A stretch of 7,098 nt of DNA from Gammaproteobacteria bacterium UBA6173 (GCA_002422225.1 DITX01000121.1:1-7098), one strand, 5' to 3'; numbered from the stretch's first letter, positions 1 through 6,486 are shown. The notes: generated by a model not told the origin, from the letters alone. A program made the numbers and translations.

Positions 1-1
1 A

Positions 2-127
2 GTATTACGTCAGCTCAATGAGGCGGGTGAGAGCGCACTGTTTACTTTGTATACGGACAGAATCGCGGTGTTGAGGCAGACAATATACGCCGCCTGGGAT
101 GCGGTTTACAATCTTGAGAGCAAATGA
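2..127 (+). CDS. C-terminal end of an unidentified protein (5' end outside window)
   Basis: An open frame enters from the left edge and gives 41 residues before TGA (125-127), followed at once by a second in-frame stop, TAA (128-130). The peptide looks like an ordinary soluble helical tail, with segments such as LFTLYTDRIAVLRQ and IYAAWDAVYNLESK, and shows no membrane segment or metal-binding motif. I do not recognise the family. It lies in the same frame as the DUF1015-like gene that starts at 173, but three in-frame stops separate them (125, 128 and 158). The peptide also does not resemble the missing N-terminal half of DUF1015, so I treat it as a separate gene. It could be a chance open frame, but the double stop and the short gap to the next gene's ribosome binding site favour a real gene end. 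Confidence 0.5.
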   Translation, partial: VLRQLNEAGESALFTLYTDRIAVLRQTIYAAWDAVYNLESK

Positions 128-172
128 TAATTCGATCTTATCTATTTGTTTATAAAATAAAAAGGCATAAAA

Positions 173-727
173 ATGAGTTTGGAGTTACACAACGCTGAGC
201 GCATTCTCGATCAGCTGCGATCCGGCAACGATATCAGGGTTGTGCCCTACCATTGTTTGCTTTCGGATATTAATGGTATGGATGACTATGATTTCCTGCA
301 GCGCCTGCAGAAGTCTTTTAATATCCGTGTCGCCCGCGATGCAGCAGATGCCCGCCCTAGCGCACAGCGCGAATTTGGCTTGTACCTGGCGGGCTATTGG
401 TACCACATGACGGCGATAGCCGGGACGTGGTGTTTTTCTGATCCGGTTAAAGATCTGGATGTCAGTATCTTGCGCGATAACATGTTGAACCCGGTGTTGG
501 GTATTGAGGACTGCACGAAACCTGGCAAGCGCCTGGACTATATCGATGGTGACCAGCCTTTGCAGGTGCTCAGTGAGCTGGTGGATGCGGGAAGATATGA
601 GGCAGCGCTTGTGTTGTTTGCCCCGTCAATCGAGTGCCTGACAAGCATCGCCGAACTGGGCAGATCGATGCCTGCATTTTCATTTGCGATCCAGACCGAG
701 TCCGATCGATTTGTTCATTTGTCATGA
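173..727 (+). CDS. DUF1015 family protein, C-terminal half only
   Basis: This 184-residue protein matches the C-terminal half of the DUF1015 family (uncharacterised, usually about 400 residues). Family hallmarks visible in order are RVVPYHCLLSDINGM followed by FLQRL (about 22-46), a FGLYLAGYWY strand pair (about 68-77), LDVSILRDNMLNPVLGIED (about 94-112), a YIDG step (about 123-126), and a final segment where relatives carry GExMPPKSTYFxPK but this protein has GRSMPAFSFAIQTESD. The N-terminal half with the family's DGHHR signature is absent, and the upstream frame is closed by a stop at 158-160. AAGG at 162-165, 7 nt before the ATG, supports the start. The stop overlaps the next gene's ATG (ATGA, 724-727), so it is probably co-translated with the glycosyltransferase. 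The reaction is unknown. It may be a remnant or a stand-alone domain; the intact frame, RBS and coupling argue against simple decay. Confidence 0.8.
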   Translation: MSLELHNAERILDQLRSGNDIRVVPYHCLLSDINGMDDYDFLQRLQKSFNIRVARDAADARPSAQREFGLYLAGYWYHMTAIAGTWCFSDPVKDLDVSILRDNMLNPVLGIEDCTKPGKRLDYIDGDQPLQVLSELVDAGRYEAALVLFAPSIECLTSIAELGRSMPAFSFAIQTESDRFVHLS

Positions 728-1884
728 CAAACGCGCAACGGATTGCATTGATCAATCCCGCCAAGTTTTTGGGTAACCTCCTGCTGGCAGGCGGTTTGAT
801 TCAACAACTGGATAGTTGGTGCGCGCAGCACAACAAACAACTACTGATTGTGCTGGATGAAAGTTTTGCTGAGCTGTTTGCCGGGGCATTTCCCAATGCA
901 CAGTTGGTGTGGTATCCGCGTAAAGCGCTCTTGCCGGGCGCGCCCAAGTTGGCAGCGATTCGCGCATGGCTGGGCTGTGTCAGGCAAATCCGGTCATTTA
1001 ATGCTGACCTCGCCTTTACAATCGAAGAAGACTCTGTGTGCCACCGCTTGACACATTTCTCGGGCGCGCGCCATAAAGTCAGCAGCACCATTCATCGGTA
1101 TCACATTGGATTTGATCAGGTGCTGGACATCTCGCGTAGCCAGCGTCCTCCGGGTGAAGAGTCTGTCTGGTACAGCGTTCGAGATGTGTTTGCGGCCCTG
1201 GGTATCCCGGTTGAAGGTAAGCCCGCTTATGTGAACTTGCAGATTGATCCGCCAGACAGCAAATTGATGGCCAGACTTGTGCACAGCGGTCTCGATTTTA
1301 AAAAGCCACTCATGCTGATGCACGCTGGCGCCAGTAAGGGCTACAAACAATGGCCCTCCGATCATTTTGTCCAGCTTGCGCGTCTGGCTGTGAAGGCAGG
1401 TTATCAAATTGCCTTGATTGGGGCAGGGCGCTCGGATGAAGCTGTTAATGCCCAGATGTTGTTGGAACTCAGTGCCGATATCACCGTGTCGGCGCCGTCG
1501 CTTGCTCCTTACCCAAACCCGGACCCGGACCAGGACCAGGACTCAGACCCAGGCTATGTTGATCTATGTAATCAGCTCAGCCTGCTTGAATTGGCTCGCT
1601 TGATGAGAATCAGCAGCAAAATTGTAGGTAATGACAGCGGCCCATCTCATCTGGCGTCAGCGCTAGGCGTGCCGGGTGTGGTAATCTTCGGCCCCACCGA
1701 TATTGGGATCTGGCGCCCGTTGGGCCCGGCAACTGAGATACTTTCCTTAAAGAGCGTGTGTGACGCCACGTGTACCCGGCACCAGTGCCGGTTAAACTAT
1801 CGGTGTCTGAGCCAGATCACTCCACAATCAGTTTTCGACAACCTAGTGTTGTCAGATAAAAGGACGTACGAGACTACTTTATGA
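724..1884 (+). CDS. Glycosyltransferase family 9 (ADP-heptose:LPS heptosyltransferase-like)
   Basis: A 386-residue GT9 enzyme, expected to act at the cytoplasmic face of the inner membrane and transfer a heptose or related sugar to a lipopolysaccharide-type acceptor. GT9 signatures: an N-terminal strand and loop RIALINPAKFLGN (6-18); HAGASKGYKQWPSDHF (about 200-215) with the conserved Lys at 208, where WaaC has its donor-binding Lys; VGNDSGPSH (301-309) with Asp304; then GVPGVVIFGPT; and the Cys-containing tail seen in many family members (CDATCTRHQC, then ITPQSVFDNL). Where WaaC/WaaF-type enzymes have Gly-Asp (catalytic Asp13 of WaaC) this protein has Gly17-Asn18. An acidic YPNPDPDQDQDSDP tract (263-276) is inserted just before the LCNQLSLLELARLM region. 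The ATG at 724 is chosen because it overlaps the preceding stop and gives the standard GT9 N-terminus; the frame stays open upstream to an ATG at 634, but that would add 30 unrelated residues. The donor and acceptor sugars cannot be read from the sequence. Confidence 0.9.
   Translation: MTNAQRIALINPAKFLGNLLLAGGLIQQLDSWCAQHNKQLLIVLDESFAELFAGAFPNAQLVWYPRKALLPGAPKLAAIRAWLGCVRQIRSFNADLAFTIEEDSVCHRLTHFSGARHKVSSTIHRYHIGFDQVLDISRSQRPPGEESVWYSVRDVFAALGIPVEGKPAYVNLQIDPPDSKLMARLVHSGLDFKKPLMLMHAGASKGYKQWPSDHFVQLARLAVKAGYQIALIGAGRSDEAVNAQMLLELSADITVSAPSLAPYPNPDPDQDQDSDPGYVDLCNQLSLLELARLMRISSKIVGNDSGPSHLASALGVPGVVIFGPTDIGIWRPLGPATEILSLKSVCDATCTRHQCRLNYRCLSQITPQSVFDNLVLSDKRTYETTL
1509..1550 (+). repeat. 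6-bp tandem repeat coding for an Asp-X dipeptide tract
   Basis: Seven consecutive 6-bp units fit the pattern NNACCN, with a core of GGACCC, GGACCA, GGACCA and GGACTC (1521-1544) and degenerate flanking units TTACCC, AAACCC and AGACCC. In the glycosyltransferase frame they encode Tyr-Pro, Asn-Pro, Asp-Pro, Asp-Gln, Asp-Gln, Asp-Ser and Asp-Pro. Because the period is a multiple of three, gain or loss of a unit changes the protein by two residues without a frameshift. Confidence 0.85.
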
Positions 1885-2960
1885 GCAATATGCAACCTCA
1901 ACACGCGATCAGGATTCTGGTGACGGGCGGTGCCGGATTTATCGGTTCTGCCGTGGTGCGCCACATTATTCAGCACACTGATGATCATGTCCTGAATTTG
2001 GACAAGCTTACCTACGCCGGTAACACCGAGTCGCTCGCGCCGATCAGCGCTAACCCGCGTTACCGGTTTGAGCAAGCTGATATTTGTGACCGTACTGAAC
2101 TGGATCGCATTCTTGCTGATTTCAGACCTCAGGCGGTCATGCATCTGGCGGCAGAAAGTCACGTCGACCGATCAATCGAAGGACCGGCCGCCTTTATCGA
2201 GACCAATATTGTTGGCACCTATACCTTGTTACAAGCCGTCCGTGCGTACTGGGAAGCTTTGGAAGCCGCCGAAAAACAGGCGTTCAGATTCCATCACATT
2301 TCAACTGACGAGGTGTATGGTGACCTGGAAGGGCCCGAGGATCTGTTTACTGAAACCACACCCTATGCCCCCAGTTCTCCGTATTCTGCCAGTAAGGCCA
2401 GCTCCGATCATCTGGTCAGAGCCTGGCGGCGCACCTATGGGCTGCCGTGTATGGTGACCAACTGCTCCAACAATTATGGACCTTATCATTTTCCCGAAAA
2501 ACTGATTCCACACATTATTCTGAAAGCCATTCATGGCGAACCCTTGCCAGTCTATGGGGATGGCAGGCAAATCCGCGACTGGCTGTTTGTTGAGGATCAT
2601 GCCCGGGCGCTGTACAAAGTGCTAAGAGAAGGTGAGGTGGGTGAGACCTACAATATTGGTGGTCATAACGAAAAGCAGAACATCGATGTGGTCAAAGCTA
2701 TTTGTGCGCTGTTGGACGAGTTGCATCCTCAGTCACCCGTTACACCGCACGAAAAACTGATCACCTTTGTCAAAGATCGACCGGGTCACGACCTGCGTTA
2801 TGCCATTGATGCCAGCAAAATCGAACGCGAACTGGGCTGGGTGCCGGAAGAAAGTTTTGAGAGCGGCTTGCGCAAAACCGTGGTGTGGTATTTAGAAAAT
2901 CGTCAGTGGTGGCAGCGTGTGCTCAGTGGGGAATATTCCCTGCAGCGACTTGGGGCATGA
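1881..2960 (+). CDS. rmlB: dTDP-glucose 4,6-dehydratase
   Basis: This 359-residue enzyme converts dTDP-glucose to dTDP-4-keto-6-deoxyglucose using bound NAD+, the second step toward dTDP-rhamnose and other deoxysugars for surface polysaccharides; it is cytoplasmic. It is an extended short-chain dehydrogenase of normal length. The Rossmann motif GGAGFIG is at 16-22; the LDKLTYAGN segment typical of RmlB follows. STDEVYG at 141-147 carries the catalytic Thr142, Asp143 and Glu144, and YSASK at 168-172 gives the Tyr168/Lys172 pair. NNYGPYHFPEKLIP and the DRPGHDLRYAID segment match the substrate-binding region of the family. The ATG overlaps the upstream glycosyltransferase stop (ATGA, 1881-1884), implying translational coupling; an alternative in-frame ATG at 1890 would shorten it by three residues. 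The other dTDP-rhamnose genes (rmlA, rmlC, rmlD) are not next to it in this window, so the final sugar is unknown. Confidence 0.97.
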   Translation: MSNMQPQHAIRILVTGGAGFIGSAVVRHIIQHTDDHVLNLDKLTYAGNTESLAPISANPRYRFEQADICDRTELDRILADFRPQAVMHLAAESHVDRSIEGPAAFIETNIVGTYTLLQAVRAYWEALEAAEKQAFRFHHISTDEVYGDLEGPEDLFTETTPYAPSSPYSASKASSDHLVRAWRRTYGLPCMVTNCSNNYGPYHFPEKLIPHIILKAIHGEPLPVYGDGRQIRDWLFVEDHARALYKVLREGEVGETYNIGGHNEKQNIDVVKAICALLDELHPQSPVTPHEKLITFVKDRPGHDLRYAIDASKIERELGWVPEESFESGLRKTVVWYLENRQWWQRVLSGEYSLQRLGA

Positions 2961-3119
2961 GGTTTGTCTGCAGATCACAAGAAATGCGCGGGTGACTTCA
3001 CGTATAATGCGCCGCTTTGGCAGTACACCACCGAGTGTTACAGCCCGTCAGACAGATGTTGGCCGAGATATTTTTAATCGCCAGTTCAATGGCTTAAAGC
3101 ATTCAGGAGCATAAAAGGC
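2961..3119. other. Gap between rmlB and fadB
   Basis: This 159-nt stretch holds the candidate -10 element at 3003-3008 and the fadB ribosome binding site (AGGAG, 3105-3109). I see no GC-rich hairpin with a T run after rmlB, so no intrinsic terminator can be assigned between the sugar genes and fadB. No recognisable PsrA-type or FadR-type fatty-acid operator stands out by eye, and no RNA gene is apparent. Confidence 0.6.
3003..3008 (+). promoter_or_regulatory. Candidate -10 element for fadB
   Basis: A consensus TATAAT lies in the rmlB-fadB gap, followed by a GC-rich stretch (GCGCCGC). It would give a leader of about 105 nt before the fadB ATG. No good TTGACA-like -35 hexamer stands 16-18 bp upstream (that region reads AAGAAATG) and there is no extended TG motif, so activity may need an activator. 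An imperfect dyad GTGACTTCAC (2992-3001) sits just upstream of the hexamer and could be a protein-binding site. Confidence 0.4.
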
Positions 3120-5276
3120 ATGATTTATCAAGGCATCGCCATTCAGGTCACCAAACGTCCATCAGGATTCGCGCGATTGGTTTTTGATCTGCCTGGCTCC
3201 GTGGTTAATGTATTTAATAACCTGATGTTACAAGAATTATCGCAGGCAATTGCTGCAGTCGCCGCCAGCGACGCACGCGGTCTGGTGTGCGTCAGCGCCA
3301 AATCCAGCTTTTTGGTTGGTGCTGACATCAAGGAATTTACAGAAAAGTTCAAACTGGGTGAACAGGAATTGTTGGAGTGGGCGGCGCGTACCAATGAGAT
3401 TTTTAATGCAGTGGAAGATCTGGCGATCCCGACCGTCACTGCCATCAATGGCATGGCGTTAGGGGGTGGGTTGGAGATGTGCCTGTCTACCGACTTCAGG
3501 GTGGCCAGTGATGCCGCCGTGCTCGGATTCCCCGAAGTCAATCTGGGTATTTGCCCGGGTTTTGGTGGCACTGTGCGGGCGCCACGTTTGATGAGTGCGT
3601 TGAGTGCCATCGAGTGGGTGCGTACCGGCAAACAGGTCAGCGCCTATCAGGCCCTGTCGGAGGGCGCTGTTGATGCCGTGGTTGCACCCGATATGCTGGA
3701 GGATGCTGCGGAAGACCTACTTGAGCAGGTCTTGAACGGTGAACTGGATCTTCAGGATAGACGCGCCCAGAAAACCGGTCCGCTGCCCATGACGGCCGAC
3801 GACATCAAGCAGGTCTTTACTGAAGGGCTCGCCAGAGCGGACAAAGGGGCTGGCTCGCATTATCCTGCTGCCGTTACCGTAGTGGAAGCCATGTGGAAGG
3901 CCGCTGATCAGTCGCGCGCGGTCGCCTTGACGCTTGAAAACGAGGCGTTTGCGACACTGGCACGTGGTGAAGTCGCTGGTAACCTTGTGCAACTGTTTTT
4001 AAGTGAGCAGTTTCTGAAAAGTCGAGCCAAGAAGCTCTCAGCAACCGCGCGCCCGGTCAAACGTGCTGCAGTGATGGGTGCTGGTATCATGGGCGGTGGT
4101 ATCGCTTATCAATCTGCGCTGCGTGGCACGCCGATTCTGATGAAAGATATTGCGCAACAAGGGCTGGATTTAGGTTTGTCAGAGGCAAATAAACTGTTGA
4201 CCAAACAGCGTGAGCGCGGCCGGATGGATCAGGCTAAAGTCGACAAAGTATTAAGCAGTATTACGCCAACGCTCAGCTACCAAGGGTTTGAGCAGGTCGA
4301 CATTGTTGTGGAGGCAGTGGTCGAGAATCCGCGTGTCAAGCAGATCGTGCTGGCAGAAGTTGAACAATGTGTACCGGCAAGCACCGTATTGACCTCAAAT
4401 ACTTCAACCATTTCGATCAGCCTGCTGGCCAGCGCACTGAAGCGCCCCGAAAATTTCTGTGGTATGCACTTCTTTAATCCAGTGCCATTAATGCCGTTGG
4501 TTGAAGTGATCAAGGGTGAAAAAACCAGCCCTGAGGCGATTGCGACGACAGTGGCCTATGCGCAGTCGCTAGGCAAAAGCCCAATTGTGGTGAACGATTG
4601 CCCAGGCTTTCTGGTGAACCGTATTTTGTTCCCCTACTTTGGTGCATTTTGTCAGTTGCTGCGAGATGGCGCAGATTTCCGTGTGATTGATCAGGTCATG
4701 GAGCGTTTCGGCTGGCCAATGGGGCCCGCTTATTTGCTGGACGTTGTGGGGATTGATACTGCCTCGCATTGCATGAAGGTGATGGCAGATGGCTTTCCTG
4801 ATCGGATGCAGTACAGTTTCCGAACGGCGATTGATCATCTTTACGAGGCGGGCAGTTTTGGCCAGAAGAATGGCAAAGGTTTTTACCAGTACCAGCCCTC
4901 AGCGGGTGGGCGACCCGCAAAAGTGTTTGATGATGCCATTTTGTTATTCTTGAAACCTCTGCAAGCCAATCAGGATGACGGCTCAGCCGTTGAGATCGGC
5001 GATGATGCCATCCGCGAGCGTATGATGGTGGCGCTGTGTCTTGAGGCGGTCCGTTGTCTGGAAGATGGCATTGTGAGTTCAGCGGCTGAGGTTGATATGG
5101 GCTTGTTGCTGGGACTCGCTTATCCGCGGTTCCGCGGCGGTGCTTTGCGCTTCATTGATAACATGGGTGTGGCAGCGTTTTGTGAGATGGCAGACAAGTA
5201 TGCTGAACTGGGTGCTTTATACCATCCCACTGATGCGTTACGCGCGATGGCAAAATCCGGTCAATCATTTTATTAA
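3120..5276 (+). CDS. fadB: Fatty acid oxidation complex subunit alpha (enoyl-CoA hydratase / 3-hydroxyacyl-CoA dehydrogenase)
   Basis: This 718-residue multifunctional enzyme (E. coli FadB has 729) carries out hydration of 2-enoyl-CoA and NAD+-dependent oxidation of 3-hydroxyacyl-CoA, and normally also isomerase/epimerase steps, in a complex with the thiolase FadA. The N-terminal crotonase domain has ALGGGLEM with Glu119 and GFPEVNLGICPGFGG with Glu139, the two catalytic glutamates at the same positions as in E. coli. The dehydrogenase domain begins near 315 with the NAD-binding motif GAGIMGGG (320-327); SNTSTISIS and MHFFNPV follow, with catalytic His450 and its partner Glu462. Pro456 replaces the His usual after NPV. 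The C-terminal dehydrogenase domain runs through RFRGGALRFID and YAELGALYHPTDALRAMA to the end, matching Pseudomonas-type FadB closely. AGGAG at 3105-3109, 10 nt upstream, and the family-typical MIYQG start support the ATG. Unlike the usual fadBA operon, no thiolase gene follows. Confidence 0.97.
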   Translation: MIYQGIAIQVTKRPSGFARLVFDLPGSVVNVFNNLMLQELSQAIAAVAASDARGLVCVSAKSSFLVGADIKEFTEKFKLGEQELLEWAARTNEIFNAVEDLAIPTVTAINGMALGGGLEMCLSTDFRVASDAAVLGFPEVNLGICPGFGGTVRAPRLMSALSAIEWVRTGKQVSAYQALSEGAVDAVVAPDMLEDAAEDLLEQVLNGELDLQDRRAQKTGPLPMTADDIKQVFTEGLARADKGAGSHYPAAVTVVEAMWKAADQSRAVALTLENEAFATLARGEVAGNLVQLFLSEQFLKSRAKKLSATARPVKRAAVMGAGIMGGGIAYQSALRGTPILMKDIAQQGLDLGLSEANKLLTKQRERGRMDQAKVDKVLSSITPTLSYQGFEQVDIVVEAVVENPRVKQIVLAEVEQCVPASTVLTSNTSTISISLLASALKRPENFCGMHFFNPVPLMPLVEVIKGEKTSPEAIATTVAYAQSLGKSPIVVNDCPGFLVNRILFPYFGAFCQLLRDGADFRVIDQVMERFGWPMGPAYLLDVVGIDTASHCMKVMADGFPDRMQYSFRTAIDHLYEAGSFGQKNGKGFYQYQPSAGGRPAKVFDDAILLFLKPLQANQDDGSAVEIGDDAIRERMMVALCLEAVRCLEDGIVSSAAEVDMGLLLGLAYPRFRGGALRFIDNMGVAAFCEMADKYAELGALYHPTDALRAMAKSGQSFY

Positions 5277-5286
5277 AAATGATTGA
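5261..5286 (+). repeat. Perfect 11-bp inverted repeat spanning the fadB stop codon
   Basis: TCAATCATTTT (5261-5271) and AAAATGATTGA (5276-5286) are exact reverse complements separated by ATTA. The fadB stop TAA (5274-5276) lies at the loop and the start of the right arm. The stem is AT-rich and no T run follows on either strand, so it is not a classical intrinsic terminator. It could act as a 3'-end stabilising hairpin, a weak terminator or a protein-binding dyad. Confidence 0.7.
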
Positions 5287-5323
5287 TATGGGTCGATTAA
5301 TATGGGTCGATTGATAAGAGTCG
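5282..5323 (+). repeat. 14-bp tandem repeat, three copies
   Basis: Three head-to-tail copies are ATTGATATGGGTCG (5282-5295), ATTAATATGGGTCG (5296-5309, one mismatch) and ATTGATAAGAGTCG (5310-5323, two mismatches to copy 1). A strongly degraded fourth unit may continue to 5337. The first copy shares its left end with the right arm of the inverted repeat at 5261-5286. It is noncoding, between fadB and ttcA. Confidence 0.85.
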
Positions 5324-5376
5324 ATGGGTAAAGTCAGACAGTACCAAACATAGGCAATATTTTGAGGGTGGGGAAC

Positions 5377-6240
5377 GTGCTCAACGAGTCTTTTTTTAAC
5401 GCAGCCAGCACGCCAGACAGAGTGTTCGAGCAAAAACTCAATCGAAGCCGCAAGAGTTTGCGTCGTGATGTCGGGCGTGCCATTGCTGATTTTAATATGA
5501 TTGAAGACGGCGATTTGGTGATGGTGTGCCTGTCTGGCGGAAAAGACTCCTACACCATGCTGGATATCCTGCTACACCTCAAAAAGCACGCACCTATCCA
5601 TTTTGATATCAAAGCTGTCAATCTGGACCAGAAACAACCCGATTTCCCCGAACATATCCTGCCGGAGTACCTGGAGCGCATTGGTGTGGATTATCACATC
5701 ATTGAGCAAGACACTTTTTCAATTGTGAAAGAGAAGACCCCGGAAGGGAAAACCTATTGTGGTCTGTGTTCCCGGCTGCGCCGTGGCAATTTATACAGTT
5801 ACGCCCGCCAGATTGGCGCAAACAAAATTGCCTTGGGCCATCATCGTGATGATATTGTTGAGACGCTGTTCCTGAACATGTTTTTTGGGGGCAAACTCAA
5901 AGCCATGCCACCTAAGCTGCTCAGTGATGACAAGCAGAATATTGTGATTAGGCCACTGGCATATTGTTCTGAAAAAGATATAACCCGTTATGCCCGCCTG
6001 CGCGGTTTTCCGATAATTCCGTGTAATTTGTGTGGTACGCAGGACAATATGCAGCGTCAGGAGATCAAAGCCATGCTGCAAGGCTGGGAAAAAGTCTGGC
6101 CGGGGCGCATAGACAATATTTTCCGAAGCATCGCGCACATTGAGCCTTCACAACTGGCGGATACACGTCTGTTCCCATTCCGTGATCTGCACCGGGATGC
6201 TGATGCACTGCGCCGTATTGGGGCTGTGAATGTAGCCTGA
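5377..6240 (+). CDS. ttcA: tRNA 2-thiocytidine(32) synthetase TtcA
   Basis: This protein of about 287 residues activates C32 of certain tRNAs with ATP and inserts sulfur through a [4Fe-4S] cluster, giving s2C32; it is cytoplasmic. The PP-loop SGGKDS is at 53-58. CGLC (Cys128, Cys131) and CNLC (Cys216, Cys219) are the conserved cysteine pairs; by comparison with E. coli TtcA, the first pair plus the second Cys of CNLC bind the cluster. Other family blocks are NLDQKQPDFPEHILP, GHHRDDIVETLFLNMFF, AMPPKLLSDD and SQLADTRLFPF. No ATG fits. I chose GTG 5377 because a GAGGGTGGGG purine run (5364-5373) lies just before it; in-frame TTG 5362 or GTG 5368 would add five or three residues, and the family core begins only near residue 20, so the exact start is unsettled. 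It heads a same-strand run with yheU, tusA and an exonuclease gene. Confidence 0.95.
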   Translation: MLNESFFNAASTPDRVFEQKLNRSRKSLRRDVGRAIADFNMIEDGDLVMVCLSGGKDSYTMLDILLHLKKHAPIHFDIKAVNLDQKQPDFPEHILPEYLERIGVDYHIIEQDTFSIVKEKTPEGKTYCGLCSRLRRGNLYSYARQIGANKIALGHHRDDIVETLFLNMFFGGKLKAMPPKLLSDDKQNIVIRPLAYCSEKDITRYARLRGFPIIPCNLCGTQDNMQRQEIKAMLQGWEKVWPGRIDNIFRSIAHIEPSQLADTRLFPFRDLHRDADALRRIGAVNVA

Positions 6241-6261
6241 ACGGGCGGAGCAGAGCGGAAT

Positions 6262-6465
6262 ATGCAAATACCATGGGACAGACTCAGTGCCGAGGCGCTA
6301 GATGCGGTGATCGAGGAATATATTAGTCGAGAAGGCACTGACTATGGCCCGCATGAATATTCAATGTCTGATAAGGTGGTTCAGGTGCGTATACAGCTGC
6401 AGCGGGGTGTCGCCTGGATAGATTTTGATCCCGAGACACAGACCTGCCATTTGTTACGTTCTTAA
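6262..6465 (+). CDS. yheU: YheU / UPF0270 family small protein
   Basis: This 67-residue protein clearly resembles E. coli YheU (72 residues). Matching segments are the MxIPWxxLS start, a helix leading to EEYISREGTDYGPHEYS (about 18-34; E. coli has ESFVLREGTDYGEHERT), then KVVQVRIQLQRGVAWIDFDPE. No function is established for this family; the protein is acidic and soluble, without signal peptide or membrane segment. It begins 21 nt after ttcA, with a purine-rich GGCGGAG at 6244-6250 and CGGAA close to the ATG, and ends 21 nt before the tusA ATG, so it is probably co-transcribed with both. Its place between two sulfur-related genes is suggestive only. Confidence 0.9.
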   Translation: MQIPWDRLSAEALDAVIEEYISREGTDYGPHEYSMSDKVVQVRIQLQRGVAWIDFDPETQTCHLLRS

Positions 6466-6486
6466 CGTTACGGGAATGATGTGGTT

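Noticed and set aside
2..172. The 2-127 peptide as the lost N-terminal half of the DUF1015 gene split by stop codons
   Set aside because: It is in the same frame, but three stops intervene and the peptide shows none of the DUF1015 N-terminal motifs such as DGHHR; nothing in it links the two.
634..723. Upstream extension of the glycosyltransferase from ATG 634
   Set aside because: The added 30 residues overlap the end of the DUF1015-like gene and do not resemble any GT9 N-terminus; the ATG at 724 gives the normal start and an ATGA overlap.
994..1407. Long minus-strand open frames opposite the glycosyltransferase and fadB genes (for example 994-1407 and 3143-3631)
   Set aside because: They lie antisense to well-supported genes, have no recognisable motifs and no start signals, and are explained as shadows of the + strand codons.
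2917..3114. A 65-codon open frame crossing the rmlB end and the gap before fadB
   Set aside because: It starts inside rmlB in another frame, has no good ribosome binding site, runs across the candidate fadB promoter and resembles no known protein.
5261..5286. Calling the hairpin after fadB a rho-independent terminator
   Set aside because: The stem is almost all A/T and no T run follows on either strand, so the standard criteria are not met; kept only as an inverted repeat.
5282..5337. CRISPR-like array
   Set aside because: The 14-bp units are directly adjacent with no spacers, too short for CRISPR repeats, and no cas genes are present.
6448..6475. Short GTTACG direct repeat and ACGTT/AACGT mini-dyad at the end of yheU
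   Set aside because: The arms are only 5-6 bp and the stem does not extend; expected by chance and without a T run.
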